From the NCBI GenBank assembly GCA_002779235.1, contig PEXD01000079.1:1-17236 (forward strand): 17,236 nucleotides of DNA, given 5' to 3'. The DNA comes from Candidatus Woesearchaeota archaeon CG07_land_8_20_14_0_80_44_23 (GTDB lineage: Archaea; Nanobdellota; Nanobdellia; Woesearchaeales; 0-14-0-80-44-23). Under the pieces are notes generated by a model. The model was not told the origin of the DNA, did not search any database, and was given only the letters and a program-made list of their open reading frames with translations. Positions 1 through 6,436 of the stretch are shown here, one piece after another. Position 1 is the stretch's first letter, and each line of letters opens with the position of its first letter. Position numbers and translations under genes: made by a program.

Positions 1-14
1 TTCTTTGCATTTCT

Positions 15-134
15 TGTACAAATTGAGCGAAGCTCAATTGTACACAAAATCTACGATTTTGTTGTACAAAACGCAAAGACGGGGTCTTGCGCACAAAAAA
101 TCCTTAAAGATTTTTTTGCGAATCCTTATGGATT
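15..134. repeat. Stacked hairpin array with palindromic separators
   Basis: TGTACA occurs at 15-20, 39-44 and 63-68, exactly 24 bp apart. The two 18-bp spacers are themselves inverted repeats: ATTGAGC (22-28) with GCTCAAT (32-38), and CAAAATC (45-51) with GATTTTG (55-61), each with a 3-nt loop. Counting the flanking TGTAC, each unit folds as 13 bp with one bulge. Further units follow: a bulged stem at 72-91 with loop GGG, a separator TGCGCA at 88-93, an A/T-rich stem closed by CGCA (90-93) and TGCG (117-120), and AATCC/GGATT at 121-134. No reading frame is supported here. It resembles a dispersed intergenic repeat of REP/MITE-like style; a structured RNA is also possible. The structure is seen directly; its role is unknown. 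Confidence 0.8.
66..91. repeat. Repeat module copy A (26 bp)
   Basis: This module runs from ACAAAACGC through a bulged hairpin to CTTGCG. The stem pairs 76-80 with 84-88 and 72-74 with 89-91, with one bulged A at 75 and loop GGG at 81-83. It matches 17211-17236 in direct orientation at 25 of 26 positions. The single difference (G81 versus A17226) lies in the 3-nt loop. Confidence 0.85.
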
Positions 135-194
135 TTTATGTAGCTCCGAGCAGCGAGTTTTGTTACTATTTTTGAATGGCTAAAAACCGAAAGA

Positions 195-202
195 TTTAAA
201 TA
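195..202 (+). promoter_or_regulatory. Probable TATA box of the LysM-like gene
   Basis: TTTAAATA at 195-202 is a good archaeal TATA box and would place transcription start near 225. The ribosome binding site GGAGATG (240-246) follows, 5 nt before the ATG at 252. Confidence 0.6.
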
Positions 203-251
203 TTAAAATATTATTACCTTTTAATAACAATAATTATTTGGAGATGTTAAA

Positions 252-737
252 ATGTCTTCATTTGAAAAGAAGATTGCAACCGCAATTGTACTGCTGGGAG
301 CGGAAGCGGGAGTAGCACTGGGATTAGATGCAATGCTGGCAATGCCAATAATAGGAAGCGTTTGTGCCATTGCAATAATATGTGAAACAGAAAAAAAACT
401 AGATCGGCCGTATGTAATTAATGTTGAAAGGTTCACGAGCCAGGGTCAGAATTACTTAACTGCTGACTTAACTATTGACCACATACCGGGCAGAGATGAT
501 ACTTATCTCTTGAAGGAAGTTACTGCCAAGGAAGGTGACACCTACCTGAATCTCGGAATTCAGGATAGCTTTGCAGAGGATTTGGCAAGAGCGATAAACA
601 ATACGCCTGACGGTAAGATAACACCCGGGCAGCACCTTTACATGCCAATACTACTACATATAATAAATGAGCCTAAAACAAAAGAGCAATCAACTCTTGA
701 AAAGCTTCTAATATCGCCATTACCGCTATTACCATAA
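252..737 (+). CDS. Small membrane protein with LysM-like C-terminal region
   Basis: 161 residues. The start is set by GGAGATG 5 nt upstream of the ATG. Residues about 9-44 are strongly hydrophobic and could form one long or two short membrane helices. A soluble beta-rich part follows at about 52-90. Residues about 88-134 resemble a diverged LysM unit: EGDTYLNL corresponds to the usual GDTLxxI start, and KITPGQHLYMPI to the usual PGQxLxIP end. LysM domains bind glycans such as peptidoglycan or chitin; whether this one does is inference. The gene stands alone between the hairpin array and a T-rich terminator, with its own promoter. I do not recognise an orthologue. A general membrane-anchored protein without LysM function is the main alternative. 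Confidence 0.65.
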   Translation: MSSFEKKIATAIVLLGAEAGVALGLDAMLAMPIIGSVCAIAIICETEKKLDRPYVINVERFTSQGQNYLTADLTIDHIPGRDDTYLLKEVTAKEGDTYLNLGIQDSFAEDLARAINNTPDGKITPGQHLYMPILLHIINEPKTKEQSTLEKLLISPLPLLP

Positions 738-738
738 A

Positions 739-761
739 AATGATTTTTTTTATTTATTTTC
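739..761 (+). terminator. T-rich terminator after the LysM-like gene
   Basis: Two T-rich runs follow the stop codon at 735-737, as expected for archaeal termination without a hairpin. The run overlaps the end of the minus-strand gene remnant. Confidence 0.55.
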
Positions 762-1062
762 TCCAACTGTATATTCTCAGGATTTTTGGCGAGTGGGGGT
801 TGCCCTCTGCTGATATTAGCATTGAGTAACTTATTGTCTGCTCTGCTGAAATTGCCTGGAGCACAAAGTTTGGATTTGAGGATATTGAGAATGTAAAGTT
901 GAACATGAATAGTCCATTCTCGTTGAGAAGGTTTCTTATTGAGAAGTTTATATAAGAGGAATTTCCAGTGAGAACTGCTTGCCTGAATGCCTGTTCTTTT
1001 GAGAGCCCCTTAAGGACTGAAAGGTCCTATTCACAGGAATAGAGGCGTGCACGCTCAGGCAT
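754..1062 (-). pseudogene. Probable broken gene for a small secreted or pilin-like protein
   Basis: On the minus strand, an ATG at 1062-1060 opens 11 codons (MPERARLYSCE), then an in-frame TAG at 1029-1027, then 90 uninterrupted codons ending at TAA (756-754). The 90-codon part reads like a real protein: it starts DLSVLKGLSKEQAFRQAV, continues with alternating hydrophobic and polar residues (FNFTFSISS, YSMLISAEG) and ends LRIYSWRK. Its codon choice (TCA, GCA, ATA, AGA, CTC) matches neighbouring genes. No ATG, GTG or TTG follows the TAG until residue 41 of the open part. A TATA-like TTTATATAT at 1088-1080 lies at a leaderless distance from ATG 1062. A CAG-to-TAG change would explain the break. 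Sequencing error, a lost upstream start, or recoding are alternatives. TAG is a normal stop in other genes here (6104, 6427, 16640), which argues against general pyrrolysine use. Confidence 0.45.
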
Positions 1063-1239
1063 GACAACTGATAAAAGAATATATAAAAAAGCGCGGAATG
1101 ATAAAGTCGGACGAGGAGTTTAAGTACAAAGGACTTTTCAAATGAGTAAATCCTTCCTTTCTTCTTTATTTTTAATTGTTTATCTCATTTCTCAATATTT
1201 ACACTATTTTTGTCATTATTTATATTTTCCTTTTTGATT
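1063..1239. other. A/T-rich intergenic stretch without a gene
   Basis: No convincing coding frame was found. It contains the symmetrical TATATA motif near 1080-1089, usable in either direction, and a pyrimidine-rich run at about 1151-1178 that could end a plus-strand transcript. A 15-codon frame at 1098-1145 has no good ribosome binding site and is not called. Confidence 0.5.
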
Positions 1240-1258
1240 AAACTTTTTCTAAAAGTTT
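1240..1258. repeat. 8-3-8 hairpin, copy 1
   Basis: Perfect inverted repeat AAACTTTT - TCT - AAAAGTTT. It has the same arm length and the same loop as the hairpin at 1277-1295. Confidence 0.75.
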
Positions 1259-1274
1259 CTCTCTTCCTTTTTCG

Positions 1275-2069
1275 TTAACCTTTTTCTAAAAGGTTATTTT
1301 CCATAGTAATCAGACATGCTGAGTATGCCTGCTCTTCTGTAATCTCCTTTATGTCACCCTCTTTTTCTATTCCTATTTTTTCAAGAGAGAGCTTTCCAAC
1401 AGAAACTCTTTTCAGCGAAACAACAGCGCAGCCGACTGCTGAAAGCATCAGGCGAACCTGCCTCTTCTTGCCTTCTAAAATGGTTATTTTAACCTCTTTA
1501 TTGCCAATTCTTTCAGCAGAGCACTCTTTTGTCCTGTATTCTGATTCTTTTCCTTCAAAATCTTCAATCGGAATAATAATTCCCTTCTTAAGAAGCAGCA
1601 ATGAATCTTCTGAAATTTCTTTGTCAAGCGTTGCAATATAGGTTTTTTCAACCTTGTTCTCCGGCTTCATCATAAGCTCATTTAACTTTCCGTCGTTTGT
1701 TAAAATCAGAAGCCCGGTGGTATCTTTGTCAAGGCGGCCGACAGAAAACAGCGAATTTATTTCCTTCCCTAAGAGGGGAAGCCGCTTCTTCCTTATGAAC
1801 GAGAATATTGTCTTGGCCTTCCTGTCCCTTGACTTCTGGCAGAATATGCCTGAGGGTTTATTTAGTGCAAGATAAATGTTCCTTAATCTTGAAACCTGCC
1901 TTCCATTAAGTGAAACAGCAGAGCTTTCCTTTATTTCATAATTGGGATTTGTAACTGTCTTTCCATCAACAGTTATATGGGAATGCATTATTGAATGTGC
2001 AGCGTCTTCCCTTTCTTCAAATTCTCCTGTTTTTGCAAGATATTGTATAAGCCTTATTTTTTTGCTCAT
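1275..2069 (-). CDS. Pseudouridine synthase, RsuA/RluB family
   Basis: 264 residues. It isomerises a uridine to pseudouridine in RNA, usually ribosomal RNA in this family. Residues about 4-60 form an S4-type RNA-binding domain. The catalytic domain follows, with LALNKPSGI at 67-75 and the signature GRLDKDTTGLLILTNDG at 111-127; Asp114 is the expected catalytic residue. A late motif EGKKRQVRLML is also typical. The length and layout are those of bacterial RsuA/RluB/RluF enzymes; archaeal genomes more often rely on Pus10, TruD and Cbf5, so a transferred or lineage-specific gene is likely. It begins inside the tgt stop codon (ATGA, 4-nt overlap), so it is translated with tgt. The target site cannot be told from sequence. 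Confidence 0.9.
   Translation of the reverse strand: MSKKIRLIQYLAKTGEFEEREDAAHSIMHSHITVDGKTVTNPNYEIKESSAVSLNGRQVSRLRNIYLALNKPSGIFCQKSRDRKAKTIFSFIRKKRLPLLGKEINSLFSVGRLDKDTTGLLILTNDGKLNELMMKPENKVEKTYIATLDKEISEDSLLLLKKGIIIPIEDFEGKESEYRTKECSAERIGNKEVKITILEGKKRQVRLMLSAVGCAVVSLKRVSVGKLSLEKIGIEKEGDIKEITEEQAYSACLITMENNLLEKG
1276..1296. repeat. 8-3-8 hairpin, copy 2, overlapping a stop codon
   Basis: Perfect inverted repeat AACCTTTT - TCT - AAAAGGTT (1277-1295), extended by one T-A pair to 1276-1296. It covers the last codons and stop of the pseudouridine synthase gene. Compared with the hairpin at 1240-1258, one A-T pair is replaced by C-G on both arms, a compensatory change. Confidence 0.75.
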
Positions 2070-3241
2070 CCTTGTTTCTCCTTTCTCTTAATTACAGTTA
2101 TCCTTTCCGAGACGTTGCTCTCAGTTGATTTTTCAGGGTCTTTTTTGGCATAGGCAGAGATTATCTTTTTTGAAAATTTGCTAAATGTCTTATCTTCAAT
2201 TGAATACCTGGTTTTATCCATCAGGCGCTGCATGAAATAGATGTTGTGGTAAATCCTTAACCTAAATCCGAGCTGCTCCTGAGTTTTTAGGAGATGGTGA
2301 AGATATGCCCTGCTGTAATGAGTGCAGGTAAAGCATTTGCATTCTGAGTCAATAGGCGAAAAATCATCCCTGTAAATCTTGCTGTCCAGTTTTAACTTTC
2401 CGTGCCATGTGAACATTGTTCCATGCCTTGCATTTTCAACTGGAAAAATACTGTCAAAAAAATCAACTCCCATTGAAACGCTTTTTACAATGTCTTCCGG
2501 GCTTCCAAGTCCCATTATGTATTTTGGCTTATCTTCAGGCGCATAGCGCATAACGCTTTTTATCATTGAGTAGCTGTCCCTCTTCGGCTCCCCGATAAAA
2601 AGCCCGCCGAGAGAGATTCCGTCAAAATCCATGTCCCTCATGAACTTCATGCTTTCAATCCTGAGCTTCCTGTAAAAGCCCCCCTGGGCAATTCCGAAAA
2701 GCAGCTGGCTTCTCTTTGTGTGCGCCTTCTTGCAGCGCTCTGCCCAGGCATGCGTCTTCAGCATTGAGTCCTCGGTCTCCTCTTTGCTCATGCCGTAAGG
2801 CGGGCAGTAGTCAAGGCACATCGCCGCGTCAGAGCTGAGCTCCTGCTGGATTTTAATAATCATTTCAGGAGTCATCAGAATGTTCCTGCCGTCAAACGGG
2901 GAGCGGAACTTTATGCCGTCCTCTGTTGTTCCCCGGAAGAAGCTCTGCCTCAGAATCTGGAATCCGCCACAGTCGGTAAAAATCGGCCGGTTAAAGTTCA
3001 TAAAGCCGTGAATCCCGCCTGCCTTTTTCACAACATCTGTTCCCGGAGCAAATGAAAGCAACAGCGCATTGGCAATTATCGCCTGCACCTTTATCTCCTT
3101 AAGATCATGCGGTGAGAGGTAGCGGGGAGCTGCCTTTGTTGCGACAGGCATGAAAAACGGCGTCAATGCATCTCCGTGGCTTGTGTGAAGTATCCCTGTT
3201 CTCGCCTTTGTCTTCCTGTCCGAATATTTTATTTCAAGCAT
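2066..3241 (-). CDS. tgt: tRNA-guanine transglycosylase, bacterial type
   Basis: 391 residues. The enzyme exchanges guanine in tRNA for a 7-deazaguanine base. Visible elements: TDCGGFQ with Asp90 (acid/base), LDYC with Asp144 and Cys146 (base pocket), FGIAQGG at 182-188, GGLFIGEP at 212-219, nucleophile Asp263, and a zinc site Cys301, Cys303, Cys306, His332 with the spacing of the Zymomonas enzyme. The C-terminus ends at bacterial length and has no PUA domain, unlike archaeal TGT that modifies position 15. The motif after the nucleophile is odd: bacterial enzymes read DCVxPTRxxRNG, here it is DSIFPVENARHG, so the conserved Thr-Arg pair is replaced by Val-Glu. The usual NTYHL is NALLL. It is probably leaderless: the TATA-like AAATATTAAA (3275-3266) lies about 26 nt before the ATG. 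Function as a TGT is likely; base and tRNA specificity are uncertain. Confidence 0.88.
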   Translation of the reverse strand: MLEIKYSDRKTKARTGILHTSHGDALTPFFMPVATKAAPRYLSPHDLKEIKVQAIIANALLLSFAPGTDVVKKAGGIHGFMNFNRPIFTDCGGFQILRQSFFRGTTEDGIKFRSPFDGRNILMTPEMIIKIQQELSSDAAMCLDYCPPYGMSKEETEDSMLKTHAWAERCKKAHTKRSQLLFGIAQGGFYRKLRIESMKFMRDMDFDGISLGGLFIGEPKRDSYSMIKSVMRYAPEDKPKYIMGLGSPEDIVKSVSMGVDFFDSIFPVENARHGTMFTWHGKLKLDSKIYRDDFSPIDSECKCFTCTHYSRAYLHHLLKTQEQLGFRLRIYHNIYFMQRLMDKTRYSIEDKTFSKFSKKIISAYAKKDPEKSTESNVSERITVIKRKEKQG

Positions 3242-3258
3242 TATGAATCACTTATACG

Positions 3259-3299
3259 AGAAGACTTTAATATTTGTATGAAATTTGTTAAAGTCTTCT
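3259..3299. repeat. 12-bp inverted repeat across the tgt promoter
   Basis: AGAAGACTTTAA (3259-3270) and TTAAAGTCTTCT (3288-3299) are perfect complements separated by 17 nt. The left arm overlaps the TATA-like element of tgt, so this may be an operator or a cruciform/hairpin element. Confidence 0.7.
3266..3275 (-). promoter_or_regulatory. Probable TATA box of the tgt operon
   Basis: On the minus strand this reads AAATATTAAA. Transcription would start near 3244, almost at the ATG (3241), giving a nearly leaderless mRNA. Confidence 0.5.
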
Positions 3300-3302
3300 G
3301 GA

Positions 3303-3347
3303 TATAGGCAAGGTAAATAATAACGAATATTAATGTCCTTGCCTATA
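3303..3347. repeat. 11-bp inverted repeat between the M23 gene and tgt
   Basis: TATAGGCAAGG (3303-3313) and CCTTGCCTATA (3337-3347) are perfect complements around a 23-nt A/T-rich loop. It lies only 3 nt from the neighbouring 12-bp inverted repeat. It could be a second operator, or a 3' stem for the M23 transcript. Confidence 0.7.
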
Positions 3348-3395
3348 AGAAATGATTTTTGTGCCTAATTATTAAATTTATGCATCAAACTATGG

Positions 3396-5372
3396 TTAAT
3401 TTATCTCAAGCGCAAACCTTATCACAGGATACCGGCCCTCAACTTTTTTAGATGCTGGCGAATATGCCAATATGGAATGTGTGAGGTCTGTTGCGCAGAA
3501 ATAGTATGTCTCAGGAGGGTAGACGCTGCACTCCCTTATGCTGCTGAAATGGTTTTGAGGATCGCTGGAATAAAACGCTTCGCTGTTAACAATTATCGGA
3601 ATAAATGTCTGGTATATTATGAAATCCGAAACATCCCATTCAACATAATCGCCGCTCTCGTTCACAAGCTCTATCTTTGCTGAGGTTATCACTCCATTAT
3701 CATATATAATGCTGTAATTATAATCGTTGCTGGGAATTATGTAAGGAGTTGGCCCTGCTAAGTTATTATAATAAATGTCACTAAAATTATCTGATAGCCA
3801 GAGCAGTTTTGTGTTTTTCATGCAGTCAGGAGAAGAGCAAGTGCTGCTCCTAATTGTTCCCTGCGCAGCATTCACATAAAATATAAACGTGCTGCTGACG
3901 CCATCAAGTTTCGGAAAATCGTGTAGTTTGAACTCGCAGTAGCATTTATTGTCAGCAGAGCACTGCTGCTCCATTTTTAGAATCATAGAGAGAATCTGCT
4001 CTTCTGGCTGAAGCATGGAGGCGGGGTTGTAGCATGAGGAGTTGAGATTCATAATTCTATCTGAAAGAATCTGCGCTTCTTTATTTACGCAGCTGTCGCG
4101 CTCTGGATATTTGCTGTTTGAACATGTTGTGACAATTTCCTTTGCCTTCCCAGAGGCAGTTTCATAGCTTGAAAAATCATAATTAATCACTGCCTTGAAA
4201 GAAGGATTAACTGAATATAGAAGGGGTGAAATTTCTTTATTTTGCGCTGGGGCTGCTGGCTGCGAATTCCCTGTATTAAGAGAAAGCGAACTGCATTCAT
4301 CATCCTTGCGGGTGCAGCTTGTATCACCATTGTCAAAAATGAAGTCAGGAGATTTTGTGTCATAGAAGCACAGGGGGTTCACCCTCTGCCCGTTGATTCT
4401 TATCTCAAAATGGAGGTGGGGGCCTGTTGAAAGCCCTGTGCTGCCCTCAACTCCTATCTGCTGCCCTTTTGAAACTGTCTGGCCTTTTGAGACGAGAACA
4501 TTTTGGAGATGCCCGTAAATTGTCTGGAAGCCGTTGTGCTGGATTAGCACAGAGTTCCCATAGCCTTTTCCACAATAGCAGTTGTCATCCCATGTGCCTG
4601 ATGCATCATAATAAATGCATTCTTCTTTGCAGGAATCATATGTAGCGATGACTGTCCCGTCAGCCACTACAAAAACAGAGGTTCCTCTCGGATGTCCCAA
4701 ATCAATTCCGGGATGATTGTTATACTCTCCCTTTAAAATTCTTTTTCCAAAGCATGAAGTGACCATATAATGCTGTCCGTCAGAACCGCCGTTTTTCTCA
4801 ATTGGATAGGCAAGCCCGCTTGAAAGGTCGATTTGCGCAGCAACACTGCTTGCACCGCCCTCTGCTATGATAATGTTCTCATCTGTCTTCGCGACAACTG
4901 CTGTTTTTCCATTGCTGGATGAAATACTGAATGAGTAGTAATCCTTGCTTGTAGGCAGCTCGTCATCAGTGTAAAGCGCCAGGTATGGGTCAAGGAAATC
5001 AGGATAAAGCCTTGAAAAGGCGTGTATTACTGATGCATCGTCAGGATAACATTCTTTTTTGGGAAGCCCGTCGCTTTTGTACCAGTATGAGAATCCTGCA
5101 TCAGAGCCGCAGTCAGCTCCGGGAAGCCCTCCCCGCGATGCGAGGTTCATTGCTGTGTCATATTCTGCATACCTTCCTGAAAGGTCTATGAACATTAATG
5201 CCCTCTCACCCTTTGCATAAACATCAAAGAGGCGGAACTGCTCAGCGCCTATGCTTTCTGTCATTGCCTTGCTCTTGTTGTAAAGCGCAATGAAGAGCAT
5301 GGTGAATATGATTATGGATGAAATTGCCAGGAAAAACACAAGAAAATTTCCTTTCCTATTAATGCGTCTCAT
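3396..5372 (-). CDS. Membrane-anchored M23 (LytM-type) metallopeptidase
   Basis: 658 residues. M23 peptidases cut peptide cross-links, mostly in bacterial peptidoglycan. Residues 1-9 are basic and 10-31 form one membrane helix, so the rest is probably extracellular. The M23 domain spans about 200-335 with a complete zinc site: His220 and Asp224 in NHPGIDLG, His288 in YGHL, and His319/His321 in GPHLHFEI. A cysteine-bearing insertion (about 247-268: CKEEC, CYC) interrupts the domain. About 20 cysteines across the protein suggest disulfides outside the cell. The 320-residue C-terminal part is not recognised and has further cysteine pairs; it may bind a partner or substrate. The start is leaderless: TATA box TTTATAAATA (5402-5393) is about 26 nt from the ATG. 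Archaea lack murein, so the substrate is an open question. Confidence 0.88.
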   Translation of the reverse strand: MRRINRKGNFLVFFLAISSIIIFTMLFIALYNKSKAMTESIGAEQFRLFDVYAKGERALMFIDLSGRYAEYDTAMNLASRGGLPGADCGSDAGFSYWYKSDGLPKKECYPDDASVIHAFSRLYPDFLDPYLALYTDDELPTSKDYYSFSISSSNGKTAVVAKTDENIIIAEGGASSVAAQIDLSSGLAYPIEKNGGSDGQHYMVTSCFGKRILKGEYNNHPGIDLGHPRGTSVFVVADGTVIATYDSCKEECIYYDASGTWDDNCYCGKGYGNSVLIQHNGFQTIYGHLQNVLVSKGQTVSKGQQIGVEGSTGLSTGPHLHFEIRINGQRVNPLCFYDTKSPDFIFDNGDTSCTRKDDECSSLSLNTGNSQPAAPAQNKEISPLLYSVNPSFKAVINYDFSSYETASGKAKEIVTTCSNSKYPERDSCVNKEAQILSDRIMNLNSSCYNPASMLQPEEQILSMILKMEQQCSADNKCYCEFKLHDFPKLDGVSSTFIFYVNAAQGTIRSSTCSSPDCMKNTKLLWLSDNFSDIYYNNLAGPTPYIIPSNDYNYSIIYDNGVITSAKIELVNESGDYVEWDVSDFIIYQTFIPIIVNSEAFYSSDPQNHFSSIRECSVYPPETYYFCATDLTHSILAYSPASKKVEGRYPVIRFALEIN

Positions 5373-5392
5373 ATCAGTTAACTTCTTTTTAA

Positions 5393-5402
5393 TATTTATA
5401 AA
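5393..5402 (-). promoter_or_regulatory. TATA box of the M23 gene
   Basis: On the minus strand this reads TTTATAAATA. Its centre is about 26 nt from the ATG at 5372, predicting a leaderless transcript. Confidence 0.65.
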
Positions 5403-5482
5403 GTTTTGTAGTCACAGGGGCGTTCCCATCCTCTGCATCGGCTGTGCAAAATTCAATGGCAAAATCAGGATTAAAAGAAAAG

Positions 5483-5491
5483 TTTATAATA
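5483..5491 (+). promoter_or_regulatory. TATA box of the POR operon
   Basis: TTTATAATA at 5483-5491 predicts transcription start near 5513, leaving a leader of about 16 nt before the ATG at 5529. No clear ribosome binding site is seen. Confidence 0.65.
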
Positions 5492-5528
5492 TACCTCTTC
5501 ACCACAAGAACAAGTTTTTGTAGATAAA

Positions 5529-6104
5529 ATGAGCGGAAAGCTAAATCCTTTAAGGAAAATTGTAATACATGGAAGAGGCGGACAGGGCGCTGTGACTGCA
5601 GCAGAGCTTATTGCAAAGGCTGCTTTCTACGACGGCAAGGAAAGCCAGGCATTCCCAAGCTTTGGAGTTGAAAGAAGGGGCGCCCCTGTGCAAGCATTCT
5701 GCAGGATTTCAAAAGAAAAAATTACCCTGAAAAGCCAGGTTTACGAGCCAGATTATGTAATCATCCTTGACTCAACGCTTCTTCCCCTTGTAGATATCAA
5801 GAACCTTTCTGAAAAAAAAGGAACGCTTATAGTGAACACTGCAAATTACATTGACAGCTCAAAGTTCACGGGAATCAACGTGCTTTCAGTGGACGCAAGC
5901 TCTGTTGCGCTGGAAATCTTCAGGGCAGACATAGTGAACACGGCGATGGTTGCCGCATTCTCGGCATTCACAGGTGAGATTTCAATGCAGTCCATGATAA
6001 AGGCGCTTCCTGAAATATTTGAAAGGAAAGACATAATAGAAAAGAACCAATCAGTTTTGGAGAGGATATACTCCAACTGCAAGGAGTGCAAGCCAGGAAA
6101 ATAG
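5529..6104 (+). CDS. porC: Pyruvate:ferredoxin oxidoreductase, gamma subunit
   Basis: 191 residues (the subunit is also called PorG in some archaea). It is the gamma subunit of the cytoplasmic complex that makes acetyl-CoA, CO2 and reduced ferredoxin from pyruvate, or runs in reverse. The N-terminal signature HGRGGQGAVTAAELIAKA (about residues 14-31) and the following AFPSFGVERRGAPVQAFCRIS (about 41-61) are diagnostic for this family. Length is normal. It is the first gene of the operon, directly behind the TATA box at 5483. The stop codon TAG lies 8 bp before the likely delta start. Confidence 0.92.
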   Translation: MSGKLNPLRKIVIHGRGGQGAVTAAELIAKAAFYDGKESQAFPSFGVERRGAPVQAFCRISKEKITLKSQVYEPDYVIILDSTLLPLVDIKNLSEKKGTLIVNTANYIDSSKFTGINVLSVDASSVALEIFRADIVNTAMVAAFSAFTGEISMQSMIKALPEIFERKDIIEKNQSVLERIYSNCKECKPGK

Positions 6105-6112
6105 GAATTAGC

Positions 6113-6427
6113 ATGGCAGAAAAAAAAACATCTGGCAAAGGCGGGAAAAAAAGCGGAATCCAGTCGATAAACGGCATACCCCTCTCTGTTGGCGCAGTAA
6201 TCTCTGAGCCCGGCTCAACTCTTCGCAACAAGACAGGCAGCTGGAGGACATTTCACCCTATTATTGATTATAAGAAATGCATAAAGTGCGGGCTCTGCTG
6301 GACATTCTGTCCTGACGCTGCAATTTCAAAGGATTTCAAGATAAACTATGATTACTGCAAGGGCTGCGGGATATGTGCTTCTTCATGCCCTGTGAAAGCC
6401 ATAATAATGGAGAAAGAAAAGAAGTAG
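6113..6427 (+). CDS. porD: Pyruvate:ferredoxin oxidoreductase, delta (ferredoxin-like) subunit
   Basis: 104 residues from the ATG at 6113. A longer frame from 6086 overlaps the gamma gene and adds only ten unlikely residues. It carries two 4Fe-4S clusters: Cys56, Cys59, Cys62, Cys66 (CIKCGLCWTFCP) and Cys82, Cys85, Cys88, Cys92 (CKGCGICASSCP). These pass electrons from the thiamine site to ferredoxin. The N-terminal 15 residues are lysine-rich. The segment SEPGSTLRNKTGSWRTFHP before the clusters is typical of PorD. It is co-transcribed with gamma; its TAG stop is part of the ribosome binding region of the next gene. Confidence 0.92.
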   Translation: MAEKKTSGKGGKKSGIQSINGIPLSVGAVISEPGSTLRNKTGSWRTFHPIIDYKKCIKCGLCWTFCPDAAISKDFKINYDYCKGCGICASSCPVKAIIMEKEKK

Positions 6428-6436
6428 GTGAAAAAA

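Noticed and set aside
15..134. CRISPR array
   Set aside because: The repeats are only 6 bp, the spacers are palindromic, and no cas gene is near.
830..955. Plus-strand open segment of 41 codons
   Set aside because: It has no start codon and is antisense to the longer, more native-looking minus-strand frame.
1027..1029. Pyrrolysine codon
   Set aside because: TAG ends porC, porD and the TldD-like gene normally, and no Pyl gene is in the window.
977..1075. Plus-strand structured RNA with a GAAA-capped stem (1013-1028) and closing stem 987-993/1056-1062, behind TTTATATAA at 947-955
   Set aside because: The stems are short, one base is shared between helices, and the same bases read as protein-like codons on the minus strand. 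The coding explanation covers more of the region; a box C/D match is also poor.
6086..6112. Ten-residue N-terminal extension of PorD
   Set aside because: It overlaps porC, and the ATG at 6113 gives the usual subunit length.
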